Program-made: the position numbers and the translations under genes
NCBI GenBank assembly: GCA_947652605.1
Contig: OX393578.1
Span: 60,891,415-60,955,414 of the forward strand
Length of the DNA stretch: 64,000 bases
Source of the DNA: Elmis aenea
Lineage: Eukaryota > Arthropoda > Insecta > Coleoptera > Elmidae
Direction of reading: 5' to 3'
Part shown: one piece after another, positions 26,901 through 36,300 of the stretch
How positions within the stretch are numbered: the stretch's first letter is position 1
How the letters are laid out: each line of letters begins with the position of its first letter
The notes under the pieces: model-generated
Told to the model about the DNA's origin: nothing
The model's input: only the letters and a program-made list of their open reading frames with translations
Databases searched by the model: none

Positions 26901-29900
26901 GTGCATTTGGTATTGTTGAGTTGCAAACCTAACAACGTTACAACGCTTCTCTAATGCACTTTTTTTTAAATTAATATAGCTTGTAATAATACTTTTTTCT
27001 TTTATAATATTATGTACGTTTGTAAATATAATATTTTTCTGTAACTTTTGTTTCATTTTGTCAACCTTAAACGTAAAACATTTTTTTTCATATCATACTA
27101 TAAAATTAATTTGAAAAATCTGTGAACTTTTATTGCATACAAAAATTGCAGTCTCTAGTAACTTATATTAAAATTTAGCTAATTTATTCTTATCCATGTG
27201 AAGCTTAGATTAAAATAAAAATTTGTGTGCAAAATATTGTACAATAAAATTTGTAAATGCTTACAGAAGCTGTAGTTTTGTTGAGTAAGATCCTCAAAAT
27301 TTTGACGAAACTGTTTATAATTATGTAGAAAATAAAACTCTTTTTTGCTTTAAATTTTTAAAAACCTCAGCAAGATTTCGAATTTCTGAGAAGTAGCTTA
27401 AACTTTTTATATAATTTTTAAGGGTATCAAAAAAACAATGTGCGGCAAAAAATTAAGGGAGGGTTTTATTTTTTATTTTAACAATTCAGTCGACATATTA
27501 GTAATAAATACAAATAAACAAAAAGTTTACTGTTAACATACGTAAATTAAAATAGTAATGTGATAATAACGAAAAACAAATATTAATTTTTGTCATGTAT
27601 TTTAGTTTCAATAAATATCTTAATATATTAGCAATAGGTATTACAGAATTGTAATTATGTGTCTGTATATTTTATTGGTTGTAGTCTACATTAAACGGGA
27701 TTTTGTCAACTTTTTTTTAGTGCACACCCGATGTATTAATTTTATTTGTTTTAAAAACAGTACGAATACATCGTCTCAATATTTAATAGGTTAACGAATA
27801 GAAACATTAGTTATTAACTTAATTACCTTACTGTAGAATCATTTAATGTTTTTAATCCCACTTTGGAAAATTTTTAACTTTTAAAACAACTAAATTTTAA
27901 TCGCGTTACCTAATGTTAAAACAAATACACTACGAAAAAATTGAGTATTCTTGATAAAATGACCAAAAGTTGTATTATTTGAGATAATATTCAGTGTATG
28001 GAATTATTTAAAAGTGTAAAAATTATATTTACAAAATTTGATAACAATTTTTGAAAAATGTTTGATTATTTGAAGTAATTTTTAATTCCTAGGTGCTGAA
28101 TGTCTTGATACCGCGGATGGCCCGATTTGTGGATCGTGTCCACACGGATATATAGGAAACGGATATGATTGTAAACCTGGACGCACCTGCCGGGACAGAC
28201 CATGTTTCGCGGGTGTGAGATGCCACGACACGGATGATGGTTTTCAGTGTGGCCCGTGTCCCGCTGGATATCGGGGAAACGGGGAGCATTGCAAAATACT
28301 GCAAGGATGTGACACCAATCCCTGCTATCCTGGTAAACAATTAACTGTTCACCACTCGCGGGTATAAATAATTTGGAAACACTTAAAGCGCACGCTATTA
28401 AATATAATAAAAAAATGAAAACTTCACGACAAACAAATTAACTGTTTCCTGCGAAACAGTATTGCCGTTTCAAAAAGATAAAGACTCTAAACTTTTGGTT
28501 CCAAAACTGATCAGTGCTTATCTTTATAATAACTTCATGTTAATTCAACGCAAATGATAACTTACCATTAAAGTTCTTATCATATATTAAACTAGTTTTT
28601 CTTAGATATCCTGAAAGTATCACAAATGTTAAAATACTACTGCTTTTATTTTCACTTTACACGGTTTAAAAAAAATTGTTTTTAGGTGTACGCTGTTCCG
28701 AAATGGCAACATCACCTTTCTTCCGTTGTGAATCGTGTCCTTCTGGATACACAGGAAATGGAATCGACTGTCGAAAGGTAATTAATAAACAATACTTACC
28801 TTCCCTTATTGCATAAATTAATAACGAAATACGGGTGATGGCAACATTTACAAAATGATTTATTTAATTCCTTGAGTTCGGACCAAAAACTGAGAAATTT
28901 TAAAATATCAACGGCATTTTTTTGGCTCATTTTCGTTTTTCGTTTGAAAAAAGGATGCCTTACAAGCGAGTAAACTACGAACAAAGAAGACTTCACTTTA
29001 ATCTGACGTCTTGTGGAATCTTGAAAGAAAAAGAGACAATGAAACGCATTTCTATTTAAGTAAGGGTTTCCGATCTATTATTGGTACAAAAAATGAATTC
29101 GCTTGAAACTTTAACAAAATAGAAATTGATTTTATACTATATATTTTTCATATCGAACATGTTCTGCAACTGTTAGGGCTACGTTAATATTTTTTCACAT
29201 TTCTTTCTTTTCTGCTATTTTTAGAGTCCTTATTAATTGGGCTCTTCGTTGAAAGCTTATACAAGGCTTAAGTATTGTTTATTAATAATATCTCTGTACA
29301 AGTTTTACGACAAACGAGCCTTTTTACCAAAGTAGGTACTATAAAAAATTATTGAGATAGAAAATTTCCTGTTCACGCGACGCCTCGAGTTTCGTAAAAT
29401 CAGTACAAAATATGTAATGGTATAAGAGATATTTAGATAATTTTATTATATTTTATATATGAAATAAGCATACGAGGGTTAAGTTCAATAGTTCCTGTTA
29501 CACTTGAAAGTTTAATTGAGTTTAATTAAATTTATAGCTTGTCTGTGAGGATTGTAATCCTGGCCTTTGTCCTGACGGTACTCAGTGTGATAAGAACGCT
29601 ATTTGCCAGTCAATAGGGCACTATCGATTCCAGTGCAGATGCAGAGTGGGATGGAGTGGAAATGGCCACGTTTGTGGTCCCGACAGAGACCACGACGGCT
29701 GGCCAGATTATGACCTAGGCCCAGGATGTGTGGATCCTCGATGCCGAAAGGTAAACACTGTTAGCTGTACAATTTGTCCAGTATAATTTAAAACTGCATG
29801 AGAATTACAGAAAATAAAAGAAATTTATTAAGATAAATAAGCTAAATCGAAAATCACTTTCCTTTTTTTTTTGTAGAGTACTTTTTATCTAAATGCAAAA

Positions 29901-32153
29901 TCAGTTCCAGGACTCTTGTTGCTGTATTAGTTGCAGTCTTATTTTATGCTCCTATATTTTATACACATACATGTTGTAGTCAAAAAATATATTTTGATAA
30001 AAGTTGCGTTTTTGCATCGTTTGTCTCTAACGAGTTAGAATCTTAATTATTTATGTTCAGGACAATTGTCCGTTCATTTCAAACTCCGGCCAAGAAGACG
30101 CCGACGGCGACGGCTTAGGAGACGCCTGTGATGACGACATTGACGACGACCGCAGGCCAAACGAAGCCGTAAGTAGAAACGAATTAAGGCAAGTCACGAA
30201 AATTAACAACTTTCGATTCTAAGGATAACTGCGTTTTCGTACCAAATCCTGACCAACGCGACAGCGATGGCGACGGAAGAGGCGATGCTTGCGACAACTG
30301 TCCGTCCGTTCCTAACATTGATCAAAGAGACACAGACAAAGATGGAAAAGGCGACAAGTGTGATAACGACATAGATGGCGACTCAATAGAAAACGACTAC
30401 GACAATTGTCCGTTGAACCCAAACACGAACCAGAAAGACATCGATAGGGATAGCATCGGGGACGTTTGCGATAACTGTCCGGATCAGTACAATCCAGATC
30501 AGGCCGATACTGACAATGATTTAGTGGGAGATGTGTGTGATGATGATTTGGACGGAGATGGGTAGGCTTGGCCATCGCATTTCACAACATATTCGTAACG
30601 TAAAATTAATTTTCAGTGATGGAATAAACGATAGGATTGATAACTGCCCAAGAATACCCAACGCAGATCAGTTAGACACCGATCTAGATGGTAAAGGCGA
30701 CGCTTGTGATACGGATATTGATGGCGACAGCATCTTAAATAACGTAGATAACTGTCCTTTGGTCTATAACCCCGAACAGTACGATCTCGACGGTATCTTT
30801 CCTATTTTGTAGCCAAATTCCAGATGTCTTATTAATATTTTCCAGGAAATGGTGTGGGTGACATTTGTGAGAACGACACGGACAAAGATAACGTGACGGA
30901 TCCATTTGATAATTGTCCAAGCAACGCTCGTATATATTCGACGGACTTTAGTAAATATCATACGGTGGTTTTGGATCCTGAAGGCGAGGCTCAAACTGAT
31001 CCCAACTGGGAAATTAGAAATAATGGCGCTGAAATATTGCAAACGATTAATAGCGACCCGGGGTTAGCTGTCGGTTATGAAGGATTTAATGGAGTCGATT
31101 TTGAAGGCACTTTCTTTGTCGACACCGATATAGACGATGATTACGTCGGATTTGTGTTTAGGTAATTATGATTTAAAAACTGTGCCGGTTGTTAAATTTA
31201 GTAAGAAAGGAGATCAGGGTAAATTAAGAAGGAAATAGGAGGATGACTTATGCTAACTTAAAATAACATTCAAGCTAATTTATCCTTCAGGAAATAAACC
31301 AAAGAAGCGAGGCAAAAATTGATTCATTTTGGACGACAGTTTATCCAAAAGGTCTAATCATAGAATTCTGAATTTAAGCACTATACCTCCAACACAAACA
31401 GTTTGTTTAAAATTACCTATATATTTGCGAAACACTTGTCTAATACCGGTTGGGAGACTTTCGTCTCTCAACAGTATTTATATATATTTATTTATAATAA
31501 ATAAGCCATTGATAGGTTTATAAAATGTTCTGGCACAGTTTTGACGATGCAATGAATTTTTTGCAGTTATCAAAGCAACAAGCAATTTTACACAGTAATG
31601 TGGAAAAAGAACACACAAACTTATTGGCAATCAACGCCTTTCCGTGCAGTGGCTGAACCAGGAATCCAAATAAAATTGGTCAACTCAGTCACCGGTCCTG
31701 GTAAGATTCTAAGAAACTCCCTTTGGCATACTGGAGACACAGAGAATCAAGTGAAACTCCTTTGGAAGGATCCGCACAACGTGGGCTGGAAAGAGCGAAC
31801 TGCTTATCGTTGGATGTTGTTCCATAGGCCCAAAATAGGGCTAATTCGTTTGTTGATATTCTCGGAAGACCAACTAGTGGCAGATTCAGGAAATATCTTC
31901 GATACAACATTAAAGGGTGGCAAATTGGGCGTGTTTGTATTTTCTCAAGAAATGGTGATCTGGTCCAATCTAGTTTATAGATGTAACGGTAAGCTTATAA
32001 CAAGGTTCAGGTCTTTATAAGCAAAATATTATTTGTGTTTTGTTTTCAGATCACGTTCCAGACGTTTTCTACAGAGAACTACCTCCAAAACTAAAGAAGC
32101 AGGTTCGCGTCGATACCAGATTTTTCACAAGCGTGAACAGAACGGTCTACTAA
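8895..32153 (+). CDS. Tsp: Thrombospondin copy 1, EGF-expanded (17 exons)
   Basis: Secreted calcium-binding extracellular-matrix protein of the thrombospondin family, about 1248 aa. Exons: 8895-8973, 18328-18498, 19064-19287, 22793-23021, 23081-23386, 23453-23695, 25086-25328, 25691-25933, 28093-28332, 28686-28777, 29538-29750, 30061-30168, 30224-30561, 30617-30792, 30846-31161, 31567-31988, 32050-32153. All junctions are GT-AG and phases agree. Domain order: signal peptide (about 1-21), laminin-G-like N-domain (about 22-160), RGD linker (about 160-234), coiled coil with CxxC (about 235-275), about 11 EGF modules (about 280-760), type 3 repeats (about 762-980), lectin-like C-terminal domain (about 980-1248). 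The start is the first ATG in its frame. In Drosophila the single Tsp acts at muscle-tendon junctions with integrin alphaPS2; a similar role is inference. It differs from copies 2/3 in EGF number, a basic N-domain cluster and a fused exon 5. Confidence 0.9.
9250..9610. repeat. Diverged tandem duplication in Tsp copy 1 intron 1
   Basis: Two imperfect units about 220 bp apart, around 9270-9370 and 9480-9590, share in the same order AAAGTGG, CTGTG, GCCTAAAT, CGTGAA and GACACATG. They look like an old tandem duplication of unknown origin. Confidence 0.4.
12219..12310. repeat. Simple repeats (TAA)n and (ATATC)n at LINE 3' end
   Basis: About eight TAA units at 12219-12242 and several ATATC/CATAT units at about 12282-12310. 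In LINE orientation these are the terminal tail and a 3' UTR microsatellite. Confidence 0.8.
12613..15408 (-). CDS. LINE ORF2: endonuclease and reverse transcriptase
   Basis: 931 aa, full length for a LINE ORF2 without RNase H. Residues about 1-210 are an apurinic-type endonuclease domain (HVNVRSL, AISETW, the [17 protein letters not shown] stretch, GDVNINM, then DHELV), which nicks target DNA. Residues about 440-720 are the reverse transcriptase: [39 protein letters not shown] with the first catalytic Asp, [14 protein letters not shown], and FADDCQ with the catalytic Asp pair. The C-terminus resembles the usual LINE thumb and tail. All catalytic motifs are present and no frame break is seen, so the copy may be recent and functional. 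Confidence 0.92.
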   Translation of the reverse strand: MQLAHVNVRSLIPKLSQLKSFLNENPYDVIAISETWCTADIVDESINILGYKLFRQDRVGRGGGVCLYIKNSLKCTKLLSNNNIEQVWVKIKTGNKTLAVGCIYRPQSISYKIFCDELEQSLTMTSSMCDNVCCLGDVNINMIKTKLPETSYFNSMLDATDFEQIISTPTRISEKNETLIDIILVNSTNIVQTSGACNYDFADHELVFCDLNLMNTAKAPVYKTIRAFKYFDVNKFNHDLMMIPWQCIFYLNNINDKVEFLNNNVIQLLNEHAPLRIIKITKRKAPWLTDTIRFASDLRDKAYKKYKKSKMPADWDYYKTLRNSVNFMIKQEKRVFFQQRLDIGNSKRLWDELKVLNIGRNPNYSIPSHLQKPNEINNYFLNSIPTISNKQDVDNLIEFYKSNKILDSQQLFKFSSVDAADILKIIGELKSKATGHDNLNIDILKLCCPLLIPYITHIINSSLATNMFPESWKKSIIIPVPKVLNPSEFKDFRPISILPVLSKLLEKVMNVQLRKYLNDNHILPDIQSGFRPNRSCTTTLLYVTDEIISATDSNNITALTLLDYSKAFDTINHPVLLAILENIGLSSSALKLFNSYLSNRFQSVKVLQEFSQFEAVNNGVPQGSILGPLLFIIYTSTFYKYVSTCKMKMFADDCQLLHSFPFKDYHNAISNINTDLDSINAISKKHNLITNPNKSVVLLFGKVNKINYLKDHIDVRIGDISIPIKQEARNLGLVLSNTFRYQTQVNNYIKKSFLNLKLIFPHRQYLTSKIKTMLCNSLVLSHFNYCSEIYGQSITLEQSNRIQRVQNSCLRLIFGIRKYDHISHKLVDLKWLNMANRRKLQLAVLCHRVISQKQPAYLYNKIKFRTDVHTLNLRYKSLISPPSHRTALFERSFQYQLYKIYNGIPIEFKQLSIHSFKQKMYTLLFNLQCKN
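15646..16314 (-). CDS. LINE ORF1 protein (coiled coil plus RNA-binding domain)
   Basis: 222 aa. The N-terminal half (about residues 15-85) is rich in Glu and Lys with heptad-like Leu/Ile spacing, expected to form a coiled coil. The motif [14 protein letters not shown] at about residue 82 is typical of ORF1 proteins of L1/L2/CR1-type LINEs, where an RRM-like nucleic-acid-binding domain follows. ORF1p binds the element RNA and acts as chaperone in the ribonucleoprotein. It lies upstream of ORF2 with a 237 bp gap and starts at the ATG complementary to 16312-16314. Confidence 0.8.
   Translation of the reverse strand: MPLPDQRATRATTEEDVLIKKVIEKVISSSTFFDKLTDKIRESIADEFKKIIQSYDQKVEQLETELNNTKRQLLLYKDESEQYSRRNSLRIFGLPESKNEDTDKVISELCKKKLNLDIPVEAIDCSHRLPGKEGKTKPIIVKFISRNTKKLIYKNKKLLKGTRVVIREDLTKHRQQLLQKAVSKFGSKNVWTSECKILVKLDDKTIRHIGCCEDLNAIIVTT
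18328..19287 (+). CDS. Tsp: Tsp copy 1 exons 2-3: laminin-G-like N-domain
   Basis: Exon 2 (18328-18498) and exon 3 (19064-19287) encode the N-terminal domain of the mature chain. They align with exons 2-3 of copies 2/3 (TKDLE near the start; NQKQxGAH and YxxCxSQG with one conserved Cys in exon 3). Exon 2 carries a basic cluster KPRRRMR (18393-18413) absent from the other copies, a candidate heparin-binding site. In vertebrate TSPs this domain binds heparan sulfate and integrins. Confidence 0.85.
19288..22792 (+). other. Tsp copy 1 intron 3
   Basis: 3.5 kb intron between GTAAGT at 19288 and the acceptor ending at 22792. It contains the fold-back element; otherwise nothing coding was recognised. 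Confidence 0.6.
20539..20988. mobile_element. Fold-back element: 142 bp inverted arms plus central palindrome
   Basis: Left arm 20539-20680 and right arm 20847-20988 are inverted copies of equal length with only occasional mismatches (for example TATTGGG versus TATTTGG). The loop (20681-20846) contains a perfect 34 bp palindrome at 20812-20845, centred on TGTGT|ACACA. The element is flanked by AT-microsatellite sequence on both sides, suggesting a TA-type target. There is no coding capacity, so it is probably a fold-back or MITE-type transposon, in intron 3 of Tsp copy 1. Confidence 0.75.
22793..23021 (+). CDS. Tsp: Tsp copy 1 exon 4: linker with RGD
   Basis: End of the N-domain plus linker. 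Contains a Cys-Pro pair (NCPVD) corresponding to CP in copies 2/3, and YRGDVPL, an Arg-Gly-Asp at 22985-22993. RGD is the classic integrin-binding tripeptide. Copy 3 has RGD at the same place and copy 2 has RAD. The donor GACA|GTAAGT leaves phase 1. Confidence 0.85.
23081..28332 (+). CDS. Tsp: Tsp copy 1 exons 5-9: coiled coil and amplified EGF block
   Basis: Exon 5 (23081-23386) encodes the oligomerisation coiled coil ([15 protein letters not shown] and on) closed by CHAC, two Cys that probably form interchain disulfides, then EGF 1 and the start of EGF 2. Exons 6-9 (23453-23695, 25086-25328, 25691-25933, 28093-28332) are 243, 243, 243 and 240 nt. All begin with a G-split codon and end in phase 1. 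Each repeats the pattern C-x-D/N-T, GPxCGSCPxGYxGNGYxC, PGRTC, then GFxCGxCPxGYxGxGEHC and NPCxxG. Their near identity shows serial exon duplication within the gene. Confidence 0.88.
28686..29750 (+). CDS. Tsp: Tsp copy 1 exons 10-11: last EGF modules
   Basis: Exon 10 (28686-28777) completes the tenth EGF module ([15 protein letters not shown]). Exon 11 (29538-29750) encodes the final EGF ([23 protein letters not shown]) and leads into the first type 3 repeat (DRDHDGWPD). Exon 11 is the counterpart of exon 8 in copies 2 and 3 and has the GWxGNG signature usual for the last TSP EGF. Confidence 0.85.
30061..31161 (+). CDS. Tsp: Tsp copy 1 exons 12-15: type 3 repeats and start of C-domain
   Basis: Exons 30061-30168, 30224-30561, 30617-30792 and 30846-31161. 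They encode a run of aspartate-rich DNCPxxxNxxQxDxDxDxxGDxCD repeats that bind many calcium ions and wrap as the TSP wire. Exon 15 runs on into the lectin-like domain ([14 protein letters not shown], then [13 protein letters not shown]). The short introns (55-55-53 bp) are conserved in position in copies 2 and 3. Confidence 0.9.
31567..32153 (+). CDS. Tsp: Tsp copy 1 exons 16-17: lectin-like C-terminal domain and stop
   Basis: Exons 31567-31988 and 32050-32153. Encode the conserved TSP C-terminal beta-sandwich: [73 protein letters not shown], then YRELPP. The protein ends with a possible N-glycosylation site (NRT) just before the stop at 32151-32153. The 422 nt exon has the same length as its counterpart in copy 2. 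Confidence 0.92.
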
Positions 32154-32381
32154 ATTGTTTACGCAAATTAAATACACAGGTTACTGATGAAAAGTTGTCT
32201 TCAGATAATTCAATTTCTGTTACATTTTCGTTGTCGTTATTGTACAAAAGCATTTTATTTTTAATTGAAAGATGGTGACTTATACAAATATATATTGCTA
32301 GTCGTACAATACTCCCCTATTTTTAACTACGTACTTATTAACTTTGTTATAGATTACCTATTTTGTATTAATATTTTATTT

Positions 32382-32387
32382 AATAAA
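32382..32387 (+). terminator. Poly(A) signal, Tsp copy 1
   Basis: AATAAA 229 bases after the stop codon; a second AATAAA follows near 32478. Confidence 0.5.
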
Positions 32388-33277
32388 AGCTCACAATGTG
32401 TAGATATTTTTATGTAGTATAAAATAACAGCTTGTTTCTGTTTAAACATTGTATATGTTTAGATTCTCAGCAGCAAAATAAAACGAAATGATTAAGATTT
32501 ATCGGTACTACAACTAAACTGCCAGATTCAGTTCAATTTTCCACCAACAAATTTTTAACAAGTGATGAAAATATTCTACCAAAACTTTGAATTGTTGCCT
32601 GTCTATTAATTTGTTATTTGTTTTGTAATGTAAAACTTTAAAAAATAAAAATTTAAAAAAATTACAAATATATTGCTACAAAATCGAACGTTTTTGGATT
32701 TTTGAAAGCTTAGAATCTTGGGTATTGTAACACAAGTGTACCTAGAAGACAATTTTAATAAAATAGTTTATATTTTGTCATAGAATTTTAACTTTTAAAT
32801 GTTAAGTTACCTTGATTTTTCTCTCTCAAAGACTCCCCATTTGTAAAGGGACCATATGCCAAACACAAAATTTTTATAATATAACGCCTTCAAAACGTAA
32901 AAATAACTTTAATAAAGTCTGCTTACTCATTGGCGATTGACTGCAATGCAATAATGAAACGAATTTCAATTTCCTGAAAACACGCTTGCTCTTAGTAAAT
33001 CGATTCATAATCATTAATTCAGGATCAATTTTGGGTTCGCAAACGCTACAAAAAATTCATCATTTTCCTTTCAGTGCATTATAAATGGAACTGCTGTTAA
33101 AAGCTTCAGCTTTATATTATTCAATCCGTATAAAACATTTAAGGTAAACTTAAAAACGAACCGCTTTAGACGACAGACACTTTGCTTGTAGACAATTAAG
33201 GTATATTGCTGGGTTCCACTCCTGTACTGTTAAGATATCACAGCCGGTACCTTCTCAACACGACACGACAGTTTGTC
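32388..33277. other. Intergenic between Tsp copies 1 and 2
   Basis: AT-rich; from about 33040 it is shared with the copy 3 upstream region. No coding sequence was recognised. Confidence 0.5.
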
Positions 33278-33283
33278 TATAAA
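33278..33283 (+). promoter_or_regulatory. TATA box of Tsp copy 2
   Basis: TATAAA, followed 33 bases later by an initiator-like TCTTAGTG (A at 33311). Element, spacing and flanks are conserved in copy 3, which supports a real focused promoter about 60 bases before the ATG. Confidence 0.6.
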
Positions 33284-33334
33284 TTTGAAACTCCTGAGTG
33301 GTTTTATCTTAGTGTGGTTGCAGGACATCAAGTG

Positions 33335-33343
33335 ATGACATGA
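33335..33343 (+). promoter_or_regulatory. One-codon uORF overlapping the copy 2 start
   Basis: The sequence ATGACATGA places an upstream ATG five bases before the main ATG, in a different frame, with its stop TGA overlapping the main start codon. The identical arrangement is in copy 3. A start-stop type uORF can lower or condition translation of the main frame. Confidence 0.55.
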
Positions 33344-36300
33344 AGGTTGCTACAATAACTTTTTTGATTCTCGCACTTGTTGCGCGTCAAGGAGACTCCT
33401 TTTCTCTCGATGCAGGTAAAAAATAACACAAATTATATTAAAATTACTTCAATTTTTGATTATTTTTAAATTCTAAATAATATAAAACACGAATAAAATT
33501 ATTAAGACTTTTTTAAGCTCGTAGTACCAGCTTGAGTTAGGAATGTAACAAAAAACGACAGTAGTAGTTAATACGCGTTGCTTTAATGTTATATTTATCA
33601 TTTCTGCAAACAAAAAGGCCAAACTTTAGCTTCAGAAATTAAAGAACGGACCAAGATCCTAAATGGTTATAATGGATTTTATTTCATCCAACAAACTTGT
33701 TTAGGAGAAAACATTTACATTCAACAATGAAAACAATACATAATCCAAAAATTCGCCTCTTTGCAACAAATATATAAAATCGTGCATTGCAATTTAAATA
33801 AACGCGTGTTTGAAAATTTATCGTTTTATTGTAATGCTGTAAGTTGTCTGATAAAATTAAAATATACCATGGAGCATGGACCATACAAACTAAGGCTAGT
33901 ACCAAAAAATAAAATGCATTTACCTTATTTCACACAAAAAGAACAAATAACGTAAGCAGTATTTGATACGAGTTGTTAAAAGCAAATTTAAAAATGCTAA
34001 CAAAGTTACAAGCTAGACCTACGTCTTAACAAAGAAATATTTTCGTACGGCAATATGAAATGTAATGATTTTGATTGACCTAAAATCTGGTATAAAGTTG
34101 ACTATGAATCAAAATTATTATATTAAAATGATGTAAGGTCGACGAATGTATTTTCGCTAATATTTTGTACATTTCTTATTGTTTAAAATGATATCCCACA
34201 TACTCCTAGCGACTAAAGATAAACAATTGATTGACAAAATTAATCTATTGGGCATTAGAAAAATTATTTAAAATAATAATAATAAGTCGTTTTCATTCAA
34301 ACCGATTTAACAGGCCTCATTTTAATTTAGTTTTATAGTTGCATACTTAAAATTGTTTTAATTACTTTTAAACATAATGATTATTGTCAGCTATTTGAAT
34401 GGCGGAACAATAATAAATTAAAGTAATTTTAATTAGCTTAAGTGTTTCGTAAGCATATATTATTCATTCAGCTATCATAAAAAATATTAAGAGTGTACAC
34501 TTGGCCAATTCTTAAAAGCTCTTAAGAGATTTAAAATTATTTGTAATCGGTTTTTAAACAAATTCATCCTCGTTCTTTTGCATTGAATATATTTCGTTAA
34601 GCAATGGCAATTTGCAAAATTGTAAAATTTTTGATAAAATCAAGGTCGAGCTATACCCATACACTTTCTTAAAACTTCTAGCGCTAAAAAAAATATTAAA
34701 TCGGGTTTTTAACTAATTAATAGTCTATTTTTGCATATGTGTAACTTTTTTACAAACAAAACCAAGCGCCAAATTTTTGAATTTTTTCTAAATAAGTTCT
34801 AAAAATTTAAACATTTCGAACAGGCTTAAAAATATTTTTAATCGACTTACAAACAAAATAGTAGTTGTTTGAATAACTTGATAAATTTTTTAAAACAATT
34901 TTGTATAAGTTTTACAAAAAGTAAAATAAACGAATTTTAGCGATTGTCAAATCGTCGCTATTATTAATTTTTGGTCACACATTTGATTCATATTATGCAC
35001 ATATAATCGATTATTTCTTTCATGTTGGGACCAACTGTAAGTAGCATTGCATAAATTACTTTCACGCCAATGAGATACACTTTATATCTGTAACTATGAT
35101 GTACGGATCTCTGACAAATGAGGAAGAAGATAGAATCTGCAATAATTAGGTATCAGATCGCGTCTCTATGTTGTTTTAGTTGAGTTCGTAGAAAATTGTG
35201 AATTCATCGTTACCCGTCTTCATAGTCTAGACCGCAATTTAACTACAACGCGATGTGTCACTTTAATCACAATACCTCTTGATAATGCATTATTAAAATT
35301 ACTAATAATTGTCCCACGCTTATGTAGTAGCTAAGCGATAACAAATTAACGATGAAAGTATGTACGTAAATACCTGTTGTATTAGCATAAATTAGGCCTT
35401 TTAAGTTTTGCAACTGGAATCTTTGGAAACATGAAAAGTAATTTTATATATCCGGTTGTCACTAGCGAAATCAAGAAATTCACTTAAACGAAGAATGCAG
35501 AAAATGGGGCTTAGAAATAAATATAGAGAAAATTAAATGTATCTGTACAAAAGGACAACTAAAAGATATTATGTTACATTAGAGATGGAGAATGCATAAA
35601 ACAAAGCAACGAATACAAATCAAATATTTGGGGTAGACGGTTTCCAGGGATAGGTCACTGCAGTCAAGGAGAGAAAGCCTGGGAAGAAAAGCTTAATAGT
35701 ATTTTATGTGACAAAAGCATTACAAAGAAAAACAAAAAATCCTTAAAGCCTAGTCCAGATGGTAAACAAATGTTTCGGAACATTATTGAACATGTGCCTG
35801 AACAGTTGCGAAACATTGTTTCGGAACAATTTGTATACGTTGTTCCGCGTCCAGACTTAAGTCAGTGTTTCTAAACTGATTATCATGTCCAGTGAGGCTA
35901 TTGCAGGAATTTGTGCTGCCAATTTATTTATTTTACTTAACGGCATGTGGACTTTTTTTTCGACTTCGGCAACGGTAACATCAAATGCTTGCGCAATATT
36001 TAAAAAACCATCCCTTTTTTATTTCTATTTTTGTAGTCACCACAGGTGACATCCCACAAACAAGATGAACTGTGGACTTTTTCTATAAGTTTTAAAGTTT
36101 TCTCTTGATTCCACATTGTATAAAATATAACCAACAATCACTAACCAAAACTCTGTTTGACTGAACCGTGTTTGACAAAAAACTTGTTCAATGTTCCAAT
36201 GTTTCCCATTTCAACGGGAAACAAGGAACAGGCCTTTTTGTGTTTCGCAACAAGTTCCGAAACAAGCTAGAAACAAATTTGAGCTGTTCCGAAACATCGG

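Noticed and set aside
29471..29505. TACGAGGGTT motif resembling a mariner terminal repeat
   Set aside because: No partner inverted repeat or transposase found nearby. A similar lone TACGAGGG occurs near 6652.
30312..31042. Minus-strand open frames over the type 3 repeats
   Set aside because: Produced by the GAC/GAT-rich repeats on the coding strand.
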